Shown: in pieces, positions 1 to 9,784 of the stretch | Position numbering within the stretch: position 1 is the stretch's first letter | How the letters are laid out: each line of letters opens with the position of its first letter | Translations under genes and position numbers: made by a program | NCBI GenBank assembly: GCA_958413765.1 | Contig: CATYVH010000005.1 | Location: forward strand, 11,157 to 75,156 | Length of the DNA: 64,000 nt | Source: an uncultured Collinsella sp. | GTDB lineage: Bacteria; Actinomycetota; Coriobacteriia; Coriobacteriales; Coriobacteriaceae | Direction of reading: 5' to 3' | Notes under the pieces: model-generated | What the model saw: the letters and a program-made list of their open reading frames with translations, nothing else | What the model was told of the DNA's origin: nothing | Databases searched by the model: none

Positions 1-891
1 CTCGTTGGGCAGAATCACAAACTGCTGGTTGGTCGGCGTCTCCAAAAAGAACTGGTAGCCGCGCTCGTGCAGCACACGACGCAGCGCCTGGGCCGCCTGA
101 ATCGCCTGTCGACCAATCTCAAAATACAGGCCATCGGTAAAGAGCGCCTCAAACTGCACGCCCGTCAGGCGGCCCTTGGCCAACAGCGCGCCGTGCTGCT
201 TAATACGCGGAATGGGATGCGCCGGAGCGTGCATGCCGCAGAACACCACAGCCTCGCCGCAAAGCGCGCCGCACTTGGTGCCGCCGATGTAGAACACGTC
301 GCACAGCTGCGCCAGCTCGGGCAGGGTAATGTCGCACTCATCGGCCGCCAGTGCATAGGCCAGACGAGCACCGTCCACAAACAGCGGAATCTCGCGCTTC
401 TGGCACACCGCGTGAATCGCCGCAAGCTCGGCCTTGGAGTACAGCGTGCCGTACTCGGTCGATAGACTCACGTACACGGCGCCCGGGAACACCGTGTGCT
501 CGTAGCTCTCGTTTTCGTAGAACACCTGGATATAGTTCTCGAGATCCTCGGCGTGCATCTTGCCCTCGTAGCCGGGGATGGTGAGCACCTTGTGGCCGCC
601 AAACTCGATAGCGCCCGCCTCGTGGCAGGCAACGTGGCCGGTCTCGGCGGCAACCACGCCCTCGTACGGCGCGAGCAGCATGTCAATCACCGTCGCGTTG
701 GTCTGCGTGCCGCCCACCAGCAAAAACACGTCGGCATCGGGGGCCTGACAGGCCTCGCGGATCAGTTGCTTGGCACGCTCGGTGTGCGCATCGGTACCAT
801 AGCCGGGCTGCGGCTCCATGTTGGTGTCGACGAGCGCCTGCAGCACCGCCGGATGTGCGCCGTGGGAATAGTCGTTGTTGAATGCGAGCAT
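1..891 (-). CDS. Low-specificity L-threonine aldolase-like PLP enzyme (3' end beyond window)
   Basis: The reading frame runs from ATG at 891 down to base 1 without a stop, so at least 297 residues are present and the C-terminus is cut off by the window edge. It begins MLAFNNDYSHGAHPAV and carries the fold-type I PLP lysine in FYIGGTKCGALCGEA, the usual threonine/beta-eliminating lyase signature. FVDGARLAYAL upstream supplies the Asp that holds the cofactor nitrogen. The family cleaves threonine or allo-threonine to glycine and acetaldehyde in the cytosol. GAGAGGATTGCC before the ATG supports the start. The family is clear; the exact substrate is not visible. Confidence 0.85.
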   Translation of the reverse strand, partial: MLAFNNDYSHGAHPAVLQALVDTNMEPQPGYGTDAHTERAKQLIREACQAPDADVFLLVGGTQTNATVIDMLLAPYEGVVAAETGHVACHEAGAIEFGGHKVLTIPGYEGKMHAEDLENYIQVFYENESYEHTVFPGAVYVSLSTEYGTLYSKAELAAIHAVCQKREIPLFVDGARLAYALAADECDITLPELAQLCDVFYIGGTKCGALCGEAVVFCGMHAPAHPIPRIKQHGALLAKGRLTGVQFEALFTDGLYFEIGRQAIQAAQALRRVLHERGYQFFLETPTNQQFVILPNE

Positions 892-936
892 GGCAATCCT
901 CTCTTACCAGGTATCGTCCAGATGATTCAGGTGGGG

Positions 937-1800
937 CTATTGTACGCCGTGAGGATAGGCAATGCGCGCGGCAAGGCACTCAAGCGCCAACACCAGGGCA
1001 AAGCCGCAGCTCACGTCAGTCAAAAAGTGTGCACCGATCACGATGCGGCCAAAGGCGACGAGCGCCGCAATCACGGCCGCTACCCAAAAGACCACGCGGC
1101 GGCGTGACGGCTTTTCCATAAAGGCCGGCGCGGGAAGCCCGGCGAGCATAAGGCCGATCGCCGCGTGCGCCGTGTGTCCGCTCGCAAACGACTTAAAGCC
1201 GTCCTTGATCACGCCGGCGGCGATATAGCTCCACTTATCGGGATTGCCGATTACCCACCACGGCTGAAAATTGAGCCCCGGCGTGACCTCGATCACGCGC
1301 ATGCGCGGGCGCGACCACAGCGGCTTGACGATCACGTTGAGGATGATGGCCTGAGCGACCCACACGGCAAGCACCATCAACGCCCAGCGCGTGAGATCGT
1401 CGGGGTCGGTGTCGCGTGTAAGGCGATAGGCGATGAGGTTGGCCGCGATGACCAGCGTAAACGTCAGTACCAGCTGAAACGCGATGAGCTTGCCGCCGAC
1501 GCGCAGCGATCCGATAATCTCGTAGCCGACCAGGCCCACGTTGATCAAAACGCCCAGCGCGGCGAGCCACTTGCTCGCCTTGGAATCGGGGCGTGCCGAG
1601 CGCACGAGCATAACGCCCGCGATGCTCGCCGTCAGCTCAAACGGCAGCTCGCCGGCGGCCTCGATAAAGCGGCCGTACATGCTGCCGATGTTGAACAGCG
1701 CGCTCGAGATTTGGTAATCGAAAAAGGTGCCCACGCCCAGGCAAAGGGCAAGGATACCCGCTATAGCAGCGGCGTCTTTCTTGTAGATGTACCCGAACAT
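937..1800 (-). CDS. PAP2-family membrane phosphatase
   Basis: 287-residue integral membrane protein. The three PAP2 phosphatase motifs are in order: KPLWSRPRMR (K-x6-RP type), FASGHTAHA (the PSGH position) and GRIVIGAHFLTDV (R-x5-H-x3-D). Several hydrophobic segments surround them, the first directly after the N-terminal KKDAA. Family members dephosphorylate lipid phosphates such as phosphatidic acid or undecaprenyl pyrophosphate at the membrane surface. It lies between mfd and the threonine aldolase on the same strand. AAAGGAAAGC precedes the ATG. The substrate cannot be told from sequence. Confidence 0.85.
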   Translation of the reverse strand: MFGYIYKKDAAAIAGILALCLGVGTFFDYQISSALFNIGSMYGRFIEAAGELPFELTASIAGVMLVRSARPDSKASKWLAALGVLINVGLVGYEIIGSLRVGGKLIAFQLVLTFTLVIAANLIAYRLTRDTDPDDLTRWALMVLAVWVAQAIILNVIVKPLWSRPRMRVIEVTPGLNFQPWWVIGNPDKWSYIAAGVIKDGFKSFASGHTAHAAIGLMLAGLPAPAFMEKPSRRRVVFWVAAVIAALVAFGRIVIGAHFLTDVSCGFALVLALECLAARIAYPHGVQ

Positions 1801-1856
1801 GCTTTCCTTTCGATGAAACCAGAGTGCCCAAATGGGGCGTTTGCGGCGTCGATCCG

Positions 1857-4800
1857 TTAGTCATCGTCGGACGCACCGAGCTGCTGCAGCAGCATGAGCG
1901 CCGCGGCCACCGGGCCGGTGCCGTCGTTGGCGTCGAGACCGCGGCCCAGGCCGCTGCCCGCGCCGGCGCCCGCCTTGTAGGGCACCGACAGCTTGCGGCT
2001 CTTGGGAAAGTTCACCGCGCCATAGCGATTCTTGAACTCAAAGGCTACCTTCTTGGGAACGTCAACCCCCAGGAAGGTAATACGTCCGCCGCTGAGCGTG
2101 ACGCTCTCGAGCCCCAAGCGCTCGCCGCGGATACGGATGCGAGCGCGGTTGAACAAGTTGAGCCCCGCCAACGGCAGCTCACCGTGCGCAGCCTCGGTCT
2201 CCTCCTGCACCTCGTCGATACTCTCCAGGTCCTCAGCCGCCGCGAGCTTGCGGTACACGAGCACGCGCTGGTCCACCGCCGGCATGTACTCCTCGGACAA
2301 GAAATAGTCGGCCGGCAGGTTGATGCCCACGCTCGCCGCCTCCACGCCGGCATCGTCATCGCCGCGCGCCTCGGCCACGGCCTGGCCCAGCATCTGCGTA
2401 AACAGGTCGAAGCCCACGCTCGACAGGTTGCCGTGCTGTTCGGCGCCCATGAGCGAACCGGCGCCGCGGATCTCCAGGTCGCGCATGGCGATGCGCATGC
2501 CGCTGCCCAGGTCCTGGAACTCGGACAGTGCGGTCAGACGCGCCGTAGCCTCCTCGGTGAGCGGTAGCTCGCCCGGGAACATAAAGTACGCGTAGGCCTG
2601 CGTGGCCGAGCGACCCACACGGCCCTTGAGCTGGTAGAGCTGTGCCAGGCCCAGGCGCTGCGAGTCCTCGATGATGAGCGTGTTGGCGGTCGCGTTGTCG
2701 ATACCGCTCTCCACGATGGTCGTGGCAATGAGCACGTCGATCTTTTTGGTCGCGAACTCAATCATCACGTCCTCGACCTCGCGCGGGCTCATCTTGCCGT
2801 GCGCCACACCCACGCGCGCCTCGGGCGCGGCCTCGCGCACGCGTGCCACAGCATCGTCGATGGTCTTGACGCGGTTGGACACGTAGTACACCTGGCCACC
2901 GCGGCCCACCTCCAGGCGAATCGCCGCGCTCACCACGTCGGGGTCGTACTCCCCCACGTGCACAATCACGGGACGGCGCCCGGTCGGCGGCGTGGTGATC
3001 AGGCTCATGTCGCGCACGCCGCTCGTGGCCATCTGCATGGTTCGCGGAATAGGCGTTGCCGAAAGCGTGAGCACGTCAATCTGCTCGCGCAGGTTCTTGA
3101 GCTGCTCCTTGTGCTGCACGCCAAAGCGCTGTTCCTCGTCGATGATCACCAAGCCCAGGTTCTTGGGGTTCACGTCGGCCGAAAGCAGACGGTGTGTGCC
3201 GATCAGCACATCGATCGTGCCCTCGACAAACGCCTTGAGCGCGCGCTTTTGCTGCGCCGGCGTGCGGAAGCGGCTGAGCACCTCGACCTCCAGGCCAAAC
3301 GGGGCAAAGCGCTCAAAGAATGTCTCGTAGTGCTGTTGGGCCAGAATGGTCGTGGGGCAGAGCACCATGACCTGGCGACCGGAGTCAACGCACTTAAACG
3401 CTGCGCGCAGGGCGACCTCGGTCTTGCCAAAGCCCACGTCGCCGCACAGCAGGCGGTCCATGGGCTTGGGCGCCTCCATGTCCGCCTTAATGTCGGCGAT
3501 GGCCTCCAGCTGGTCGCGCGTCTCGTCGTAGGGAAAGCTCTCCTCCATCTCGATCTGCTCGGGTGTATCGGGCGGACAGGCGATACCGGTAATCGACGAG
3601 CGGCGCGTATACAGGTCGACCAGGTCAAACGCCAGCTTTTTGGCATTCTTGCGCGCCTTGTTGGTGGCACGCGTCCAGTCGGCGGTGTTGAGCCTGGTCA
3701 GGCGCGGCTTATCGCCGTCGGGACCAACGTAGCGCGTAATGCGGTCAACCTGCTCCAACGGCACGTAGAGCTTGTCGCCATCGGCGTATTCCAGCAAAAA
3801 GTAGTCGCGCTCCTTGCCGCCCACTTCCTGACGCGCGATCTCGCTAAAGAGCGCGATGCCATGCGTTGCATGCACCACGTAGTCACCCGGCTTAAACGGG
3901 AAGGTGATCTGCGTAATGTCCACCTTGCGGCGGCTGCGGGCGCGGTTGGCATCCATGCGGGCGTTGAGGTCGGCGATCGAGAACACGGCCAAATTGGCAT
4001 CGGGCACCACCACGCCCTGCGGCAGGGCGGCGTCCACAAAGGTCACGCGCCCGCGCGAGATGGTGGGCACGGCGGCGCCGGCGGCAGCCTGGGCGGCGCC
4101 CGCCTCGAGCGAGCGCGCGTTGAGTGCGTCGGCGCGACGCTCGCGAATGGAAGCATGGGCCTCCTGGCGTGCGGCACGGTCGGCGGAATCCGCCGCTGCC
4201 ACGCGTACGCGCTCGCCGATAGCGCCGGCATTTTCGGGCGCCGCGGTCAGCGATTCCTCAAAGGTAATGCCCTCGTCGCCAAAGGTGAGCTCCATCGACT
4301 CGCGCGCACCTCGGTCGGGGATGGCAAACACGCAGGCATAGCGCTTGCCCACGACCTCCTGGATGCGCGTCATAAAACGGTTGTCCGAGCCTGCGATGGC
4401 AGGCTGCTCAATCTTGAGCTCGGCCGTCACCGCACCGCCGGCACGGATGAGGCTCACGTAGTTCAGGCGCTGCTGAGCACCAAAATCGAGCTGCTGGGCA
4501 CGTACATACAGGCCATCCAGTCGGTCAATCCCCGCCTCGCCGGCACGCGCCTCGATATCCTCGTAGGCGCGCAGGCAATCGTCGAACAGCGAGCGCGGCT
4601 CGGACAGCACCACGAGCGCCTTGCCGCTCACGTGCGACAGCGGACTCACGGTCTGGCCGTACATCACCGGCAAAAAGCGGTCGAGCTCAGGCGTGACGAT
4701 GCGTGCATCCACCATCTCGAGCAGCGCCGCCAGCTTACTGTCGTCCTGGCTGGCGCGGTAGAGCGCCACATGCATGTTGTGGACGGCGTCGTCGGTGAGT

Positions 4801-5489
4801 GCGAGCTCGCGACAGGGGAAGATCTCGATGCTGTCCTCGTTGCCGATGGTCTGGCCCGTGGAGCTCACCATGCGGCGGATGCGGTCAATCTCGTCGCCGA
4901 AAAACTCAATGCGCACGGGCGCCTTCTCCTGCGCGGGGAATACCTCGACGGTGTCGCCGTGCACGCGGAACAGGCCGGGCGCGTCGGCGGCGCCGGCATT
5001 GGTGTAGCCCATGCCCACCAAGCGCTGCGGCACCTCGTCAAAGGGAATCTCCTCGCCCACCGCAAAAGTAGTGGACTCCCAGTAGCGGCTCTCGACCGGC
5101 GGCACGCAGCGCAGCAGTGCGCGGGCCGAGGCGACCATGATGCAGTTGTCCCCGCGCACGATGCGTCCCAGGGCCTCGCAGCGCTGCGCCACCACAGCGT
5201 CGTCGGGCGCCTGCTCGCGCCAGGGGTAGTCCTTGCGCTCGGGAAAACGGCACACATGCGCCAGGCCCACGTAGGCGGCAAGGCTGCGCGCAGCGCGATC
5301 GGCCGCATCCTCGCCACTTACGATGTAGACCGTGGGGCGCGGACGACGCGCAAACTGGGCGGCGGCCATAAGCGTGCGACCCGACTGCGACACAGCCAGC
5401 GTCACGTCCTCGCCGGCATCGAGTCCGGCCTCGACGATCTGCAGCGCCTCGGCAGTGTAGAGCTGCGCGGCTATACGGTGAATGAGCAT
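1857..5489 (-). CDS. mfd: Transcription-repair coupling factor Mfd
   Basis: About 1,210 residues, normal for Mfd, which removes stalled RNA polymerase from DNA lesions and recruits the UvrA/UvrB repair machinery. An N-terminal UvrB-like region is followed by a CarD-like RNA-polymerase interaction domain (GDYVVHATHGIALF, near residue 535). The RecG-like motor has Walker A GDVGFGKTEVALR (near 685) and IIDEEQRFGV (near 783), and a C-terminal TRCF domain follows. The frame is open upstream to 5516, but GGAGG at 5496-5500 sits at good distance from the ATG at 5489, so MLIHRIAAQ is taken as the start. A terminator separates it from nth. Confidence 0.97.
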   Translation of the reverse strand: MLIHRIAAQLYTAEALQIVEAGLDAGEDVTLAVSQSGRTLMAAAQFARRPRPTVYIVSGEDAADRAARSLAAYVGLAHVCRFPERKDYPWREQAPDDAVVAQRCEALGRIVRGDNCIMVASARALLRCVPPVESRYWESTTFAVGEEIPFDEVPQRLVGMGYTNAGAADAPGLFRVHGDTVEVFPAQEKAPVRIEFFGDEIDRIRRMVSSTGQTIGNEDSIEIFPCRELALTDDAVHNMHVALYRASQDDSKLAALLEMVDARIVTPELDRFLPVMYGQTVSPLSHVSGKALVVLSEPRSLFDDCLRAYEDIEARAGEAGIDRLDGLYVRAQQLDFGAQQRLNYVSLIRAGGAVTAELKIEQPAIAGSDNRFMTRIQEVVGKRYACVFAIPDRGARESMELTFGDEGITFEESLTAAPENAGAIGERVRVAAADSADRAARQEAHASIRERRADALNARSLEAGAAQAAAGAAVPTISRGRVTFVDAALPQGVVVPDANLAVFSIADLNARMDANRARSRRKVDITQITFPFKPGDYVVHATHGIALFSEIARQEVGGKERDYFLLEYADGDKLYVPLEQVDRITRYVGPDGDKPRLTRLNTADWTRATNKARKNAKKLAFDLVDLYTRRSSITGIACPPDTPEQIEMEESFPYDETRDQLEAIADIKADMEAPKPMDRLLCGDVGFGKTEVALRAAFKCVDSGRQVMVLCPTTILAQQHYETFFERFAPFGLEVEVLSRFRTPAQQKRALKAFVEGTIDVLIGTHRLLSADVNPKNLGLVIIDEEQRFGVQHKEQLKNLREQIDVLTLSATPIPRTMQMATSGVRDMSLITTPPTGRRPVIVHVGEYDPDVVSAAIRLEVGRGGQVYYVSNRVKTIDDAVARVREAAPEARVGVAHGKMSPREVEDVMIEFATKKIDVLIATTIVESGIDNATANTLIIEDSQRLGLAQLYQLKGRVGRSATQAYAYFMFPGELPLTEEATARLTALSEFQDLGSGMRIAMRDLEIRGAGSLMGAEQHGNLSSVGFDLFTQMLGQAVAEARGDDDAGVEAASVGINLPADYFLSEEYMPAVDQRVLVYRKLAAAEDLESIDEVQEETEAAHGELPLAGLNLFNRARIRIRGERLGLESVTLSGGRITFLGVDVPKKVAFEFKNRYGAVNFPKSRKLSVPYKAGAGAGSGLGRGLDANDGTGPVAAALMLLQQLGASDDD

Positions 5490-5519
5490 GCTGTTCCTCC
5501 GGCATCGCAACGCCAAAAG

Positions 5520-5542
5520 CCCGCCGAGGCAAGCTCGGCGGG
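5520..5542 (-). terminator. Terminator between nth and mfd
   Basis: Perfect inverted repeat, CCCGCCGAG and CTCGGCGGG with a 5-base loop. On the minus strand it is followed by CTTTTG, which suits a rho-independent terminator for nth. Confidence 0.7.
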
Positions 5543-5646
5543 TCGTTCGTCAAATTCGTTGCCTGTCATGGTAGCGCATGGAGAGGACTCCAGCTCAAGC
5601 GTACGTCCAGCCCCGCAAAAAACGCCAGACGAAGATGCGTTCCGCC

Positions 5647-6312
5647 CTACCCCGCCACGCGCACGCTGGGGCACAAATCTGCCAGCGGACACTCGTCACA
5701 CTTGGGTTTGCGGGCGTCGCAGATCTCGCGACCAAAGGTGATCCACTGATGGTTGACCGACTCCCAATACTCGTGCGGCAAAATCTTGAGCAGATCCTGC
5801 TCGGTCTTGAGCGGTTCCTTGGCATGCGTCTTGGGACTCAGCATCAGGCGGTGCGCAATGCGGTTGACGTGCGTATCCACCGCGATGCCTTCCACGATGC
5901 CGTACCCCACGTTGAGCACGATGTTCGCCGTCTTGCGTCCCACGCCCGGCAGCTTCACGAGTTCCTTCATGTCGGCCGGCACCTCGCCGTCATAGTCGGT
6001 GACGATCATCTGCGCGGCCTCGACGGCATGCTTGGCTTTGCTCTTGTAGAAGCCGAGCGACTTGATGGTGTCCGCCACGTCAGCTACGCTCGCCCCGGCC
6101 ATGGTCTCGGGCGTGGGCCACTGGGCAAACAGCCGCGGCGTCACTTTGTTGACCTGCGCATCGGTCGTTTGCGCCGAAAGCAGCACCGCGATCAGCAGGC
6201 GGAAGGGATTCTCGTGGTCCAAAAAGCACTCGACCGGGCCATAGCGACGGTTGAGGCGCTCACACACCTCGATGGCGCGCTCGCGCTTGGCGGCATTGGT
6301 CTCGCGTGGCAT
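5647..6312 (-). CDS. nth: Endonuclease III (DNA glycosylase/AP lyase)
   Basis: About 221 residues. It excises oxidised pyrimidines and cleaves at the resulting abasic site. The helix-hairpin-helix LPGVGRKTANIVLNVGYG (near residue 120) contains the catalytic Lys, and VDTHVNRIAHRL contains the catalytic Asp. The C-terminal CDARKPKCDECPLADLC has the C-x6-C-x2-C-x5-C spacing of the 4Fe-4S cluster. The open frame extends to 6336, but GAGGAG lies just upstream of the ATG at 6312 (MPRETNAAK), so that start is preferred. Compare the MutY-like paralogue at 11936, which lacks the cluster. Confidence 0.96.
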   Translation of the reverse strand: MPRETNAAKRERAIEVCERLNRRYGPVECFLDHENPFRLLIAVLLSAQTTDAQVNKVTPRLFAQWPTPETMAGASVADVADTIKSLGFYKSKAKHAVEAAQMIVTDYDGEVPADMKELVKLPGVGRKTANIVLNVGYGIVEGIAVDTHVNRIAHRLMLSPKTHAKEPLKTEQDLLKILPHEYWESVNHQWITFGREICDARKPKCDECPLADLCPSVRVAG

Positions 6313-6375
6313 AACGACTCCTCGGCTCAACGGCACAATAAACTTATGGGCACAATTGTCCCACGTCCGAGACGC

Positions 6376-8178
6376 TTACGCCTCCAAGAATGCGCCGGTC
6401 TGACGGCTCCACAGACTCGCGTACTCGCCACCCGCCTCGACGAGCCGCGCATGCGTGCCGTCCTCGACAATCTCACCATCGGCCAACACCACAATGCGGT
6501 CGAGCGCCGCCACGGTGGACAGGCGATGCGCCACCACAATGGAGGTACGTCCATGCATCAGGTTTTCGAGCGCCTCCTGCACCAGCGCCTCGGACTCGCT
6601 GTCGAGGGCAGAGGTCGCCTCGTCGAGCACCAGAATCGGCGCGTCGGTTAGGATGGCGCGGGCGATAGCCACGCGCTGACGCTGACCACCCGAGAGCTTG
6701 ACGCCGCGCTCGCCCACCATGGTGTCAAAGCCACGGGGCAAGCGGTCGATAAACTCCAGGGCATTGGCCAGGCGCGCGGCCTCGCGGACCTGCTCGTCGG
6801 TGGCGTCGGGGCGGCCGTAGGCGATATTCTCGCGAATGGAGCGGTGGAACAGCAGCGCCTCCTGCGGCACATAGGCAACCTGGCGGCGCAGGCTCTGCTG
6901 CGTGCAGTGCGAGACATCCTGACCGTCCACGAGCACGCGGCCGCCCTGAACATCGTCCAGACGCAGCAGCAGCTTGGTGAGCGTCGTCTTACCCGAGCCC
7001 GATTTGCCCACCAGGCCCACGCGCTGGCCCGCCGCCACATGAAGTGTCAGGTCATCGAACACGTTCTCGGCCGCCGCAGCGTCACGGTACGCAAAGCTCA
7101 GGTGCTCAAAATCAATCGCGCCCTCGGTCACTTTGAGCTCAGAGGCGTCCGGATCGTCTGCCACCAAACGCGGCTCGTCCAGCACGCGCGTCATCTCGGC
7201 CGCATCGCCCAGCGCGCGGTTAATACGCTGCATCATGGAACTCACGTAGTTCAGGCGCATGGTGAGGTTATAGGTGTAGGTAAAAATCATGACGAGCGAG
7301 CCGGCCGAGATGCCAAACCACGCGTTGCCACCCGCCACGAACACACTCACCACGGCCATGGTGATGACGATAAGGCCCGAGGTCGTAAAGTTGCGCTGCA
7401 TCATGGCGTGCATCGAGACCGTCTCGGCATCGCGCGCGGTGCGGTCGGCGGTGTCGAACAGGTCGCGCTCAAAGTCCTCGCGCCCGCAGGTCTTGACGGC
7501 CAGGATGTTCGTGACCGCGTCAGACAGGACACCCGAGAGCTTGTTTTGTGCAGCAGACGTCGCAGCCGAAAGTGGCATGATGCGTTTGTACATAAGCCAG
7601 ACAAACGCAATGTAGACGACCATGATGGCAACCAGGATCACGGTAAATGCGGGCACCACCGGGGCGAGCGCCGCCACCGTGCAGATGACCGAGGTGATGG
7701 TGGGGATGAGCGAATACACCGTTACGTCCACCAGACCCGTATAGCCGCTCATAAAATGGCTTGTCTGGCTCACAAGCGATCCGCCAAAGCGGCTGGTATG
7801 GAATGTCATGGATTGGTTGGAGAGCGTGTCGAAGCACAGGCGCGCCAGGTGATAGTTGCCCGCGATCTCGAGCTTGTAGACGGTGTAGTCCTGCAGCTTG
7901 GAGAGGATCTGGCCCACCAGGTTGACGAGCACGAGCGCCAGAATGTAGGGACCGAAGACCTCAAACACCTGGTCACCCGCCACGGGACCGGCTTGAACGC
8001 GGTCGACAATGAGGGCCATCACATAGGTATTGGCAAACGTCAGCAAAAAGATGTAGCCCGCCGACGAGAACACCGAGAGAAAGACAATCAGCGGCTGCGT
8101 GCGCGTGACATCCCAAAAACGCTGTAGCGTGCGGCGCACGGTGGAGCGTTTGAGCGGGCTGGTGCTTCTCTGAGACAT
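6376..8178 (-). CDS. ABC exporter, fused membrane and ATPase domains
   Basis: About 600 residues in the half-transporter layout of MsbA/LmrA-type exporters: an N-terminal six-helix membrane domain, then a nucleotide-binding domain. Walker A GLVGKSGSGKTTL lies near residue 393, the signature LSGGQRQRVAIARA near 493, Walker B ILVLDEATSALDS near 517, and the H-loop IVVAHRLST follows. All ATPase motifs are intact. Such proteins work as dimers exporting lipids, drugs or peptides; the substrate is unknown and no partner half-transporter is adjacent. The start at 8178 (MSQRSTSPLK) is chosen because AAAGGAAG lies just upstream; the frame is open to 8214. Confidence 0.9.
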   Translation of the reverse strand: MSQRSTSPLKRSTVRRTLQRFWDVTRTQPLIVFLSVFSSAGYIFLLTFANTYVMALIVDRVQAGPVAGDQVFEVFGPYILALVLVNLVGQILSKLQDYTVYKLEIAGNYHLARLCFDTLSNQSMTFHTSRFGGSLVSQTSHFMSGYTGLVDVTVYSLIPTITSVICTVAALAPVVPAFTVILVAIMVVYIAFVWLMYKRIMPLSAATSAAQNKLSGVLSDAVTNILAVKTCGREDFERDLFDTADRTARDAETVSMHAMMQRNFTTSGLIVITMAVVSVFVAGGNAWFGISAGSLVMIFTYTYNLTMRLNYVSSMMQRINRALGDAAEMTRVLDEPRLVADDPDASELKVTEGAIDFEHLSFAYRDAAAAENVFDDLTLHVAAGQRVGLVGKSGSGKTTLTKLLLRLDDVQGGRVLVDGQDVSHCTQQSLRRQVAYVPQEALLFHRSIRENIAYGRPDATDEQVREAARLANALEFIDRLPRGFDTMVGERGVKLSGGQRQRVAIARAILTDAPILVLDEATSALDSESEALVQEALENLMHGRTSIVVAHRLSTVAALDRIVVLADGEIVEDGTHARLVEAGGEYASLWSRQTGAFLEA

Positions 8179-8305
8179 GGGCTTCCTTTCGCGTCTGATA
8201 GGGCGAAACGCCATTGTTGCACATTGAAGCGCACTTCAGGCAAGCACGATGCGAAAAGCAGCGGGGCATCCGCGTTTGCGCCGGCGCCCCGCCGTCTTGT
8301 TGCAA

Positions 8306-9661
8306 TTAGTCCTCGTCTTCTTGGTCTGTGGGAAAGCCCGCGGGCGTGAGCCCCAAGATCTCATCGGCTTGGTCGGCGTCTTCCAGCGCGTCGATGTCCT
8401 TGAGCTTGCGCTCCATGACGTTGGTGCGCGTGGTAATGATGCCCTCGACCGTTTTGCCCGCGGTCTCGATCTGCTGCTGGGCGCGGCGCAGCGCCTTTTG
8501 ATAGCGCGGCAGCTCGGCCTTGACAGCGGAGAGCACGCGCAGTACATCGTCGGTGCGTTTTTGCAGCTTAAACGTTTGGTAACTCATCTGCAGGCTGTTG
8601 AGAATGGCCGCCATGGTGCTAGGGCCGGCAACGTTGACATGATAGTCGCGGCCCAGGGTCTCGATAAGCCCGGGGCGGCTGACGACCTCAGCGTACAGCC
8701 CCTCAAACGGAACGAACATGATGCCAAAGTTGGTGGTCACGGGCACGCTCAGATACTTTTCGCAGATGTCCTTTGCCTCACGCTTGACCATAGCGTCAAG
8801 CGTCTTGCGCGCGGCGGCGACGGCATCCGCGTCGCCCGACTCCTGGGCATCGAGCAGATGCTCGTACGCGTCGCCCGGGAATTTGGAGTCAATCGGCAGC
8901 AGTACGGGGTCGCCCTCGTCTACCGGCAGCTTGACGGCAAACTCAACACGCTCCGAGGCGCCGGGCTTGGTGGCAACGTTTTCCAGATACTGATCGGGTG
9001 TGAGGATATCCGCCAGGATCGCGCCCAGCTGCACCTCGCCCAAAATGCCGCGCGCCTTGACGTTACCCAGCACGCGCTTAAGGTCGCCCACGCCAGTGGC
9101 GATAGATTGCATGTCGCCCAGGCCCTTGTACACGGCCTCGAGCTGGTCGCTCACCTGCTTAAACGATGCAGACAGACGGTCGTTGAGCGTGCGAGAGAGC
9201 TTCTCGTCCACCGTCGCGCGCATCTGATCGAGCTGCACGTTGTTGTCTTTGCGGATGGCGCCCAGCTGAGCATCGACCGTCTCGCGCACCTTGTCCAGGC
9301 GATGCTCGATGCCCTCGCGATTGGCGCCGAGCTGTTGGGCCGTCTCACGGCGCAGGTCATCCATACGGTCACCCGCCTGCGAGAACTCGCGCGCAATGGT
9401 CAGGTAGCGCTGCTGCTCTACGGCGGCGTCGGTCGTCTGCTGCTGCGCGATGGCATTGGCCGTGCGGCGGGTTTCGATCAACGCGACGTTCAGGGTGTCG
9501 AGTGTGCTGTTGGCCTGCTCGAGCGCTGCCAGCGTTTCCGCGCTACTGTCGCCACGCTCCCGCAACTCGGCACGCAGGCTCTTGAGCTGGAGGGCGCAAG
9601 CCACAGCAACCCCCACCGCCACCAAGGCAATCACAACAAGCACAATATCAATAGCAGACAT
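8306..9661 (-). CDS. rmuC: RmuC-family DNA recombination protein
   Basis: About 451 residues. An N-terminal membrane segment (IDIVLVVIALVAVGVAVA) is followed by a long coiled-coil-prone stretch rich in Glu, Arg and Gln. The conserved RmuC domain follows with GILGEVQLGAIL, LPIDSKFPGDAYEHL and FGIMFVPFEGLYAEV. RmuC proteins limit DNA inversions at short inverted repeats, which is notable given the many large hairpins in this window. The open frame reaches 9694, but GGCGGAG precedes the ATG at 9661 (MSAIDIVLV), which places the membrane segment at the N-terminus. Confidence 0.92.
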   Translation of the reverse strand: MSAIDIVLVVIALVAVGVAVACALQLKSLRAELRERGDSSAETLAALEQANSTLDTLNVALIETRRTANAIAQQQTTDAAVEQQRYLTIAREFSQAGDRMDDLRRETAQQLGANREGIEHRLDKVRETVDAQLGAIRKDNNVQLDQMRATVDEKLSRTLNDRLSASFKQVSDQLEAVYKGLGDMQSIATGVGDLKRVLGNVKARGILGEVQLGAILADILTPDQYLENVATKPGASERVEFAVKLPVDEGDPVLLPIDSKFPGDAYEHLLDAQESGDADAVAAARKTLDAMVKREAKDICEKYLSVPVTTNFGIMFVPFEGLYAEVVSRPGLIETLGRDYHVNVAGPSTMAAILNSLQMSYQTFKLQKRTDDVLRVLSAVKAELPRYQKALRRAQQQIETAGKTVEGIITTRTNVMERKLKDIDALEDADQADEILGLTPAGFPTDQEDED

Positions 9662-9784
9662 AAACTCCGCCCAACAAACCCAATCGAGCACCAATCAAAA
9701 CCGCGATCAATCTTACCCTGTCAAACGCAGCTCATGTCCAATCGAGCGCAGACAAGTTACCTTTGCGCTATGGGTGCTGGTCCG

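Noticed and set aside
2799..5741. 980-residue open frame on the plus strand
   Set aside because: It lies antisense to mfd. High GC leaves the opposite strand open, and its His/Arg/Ala-rich product has no domain and no ribosome site.
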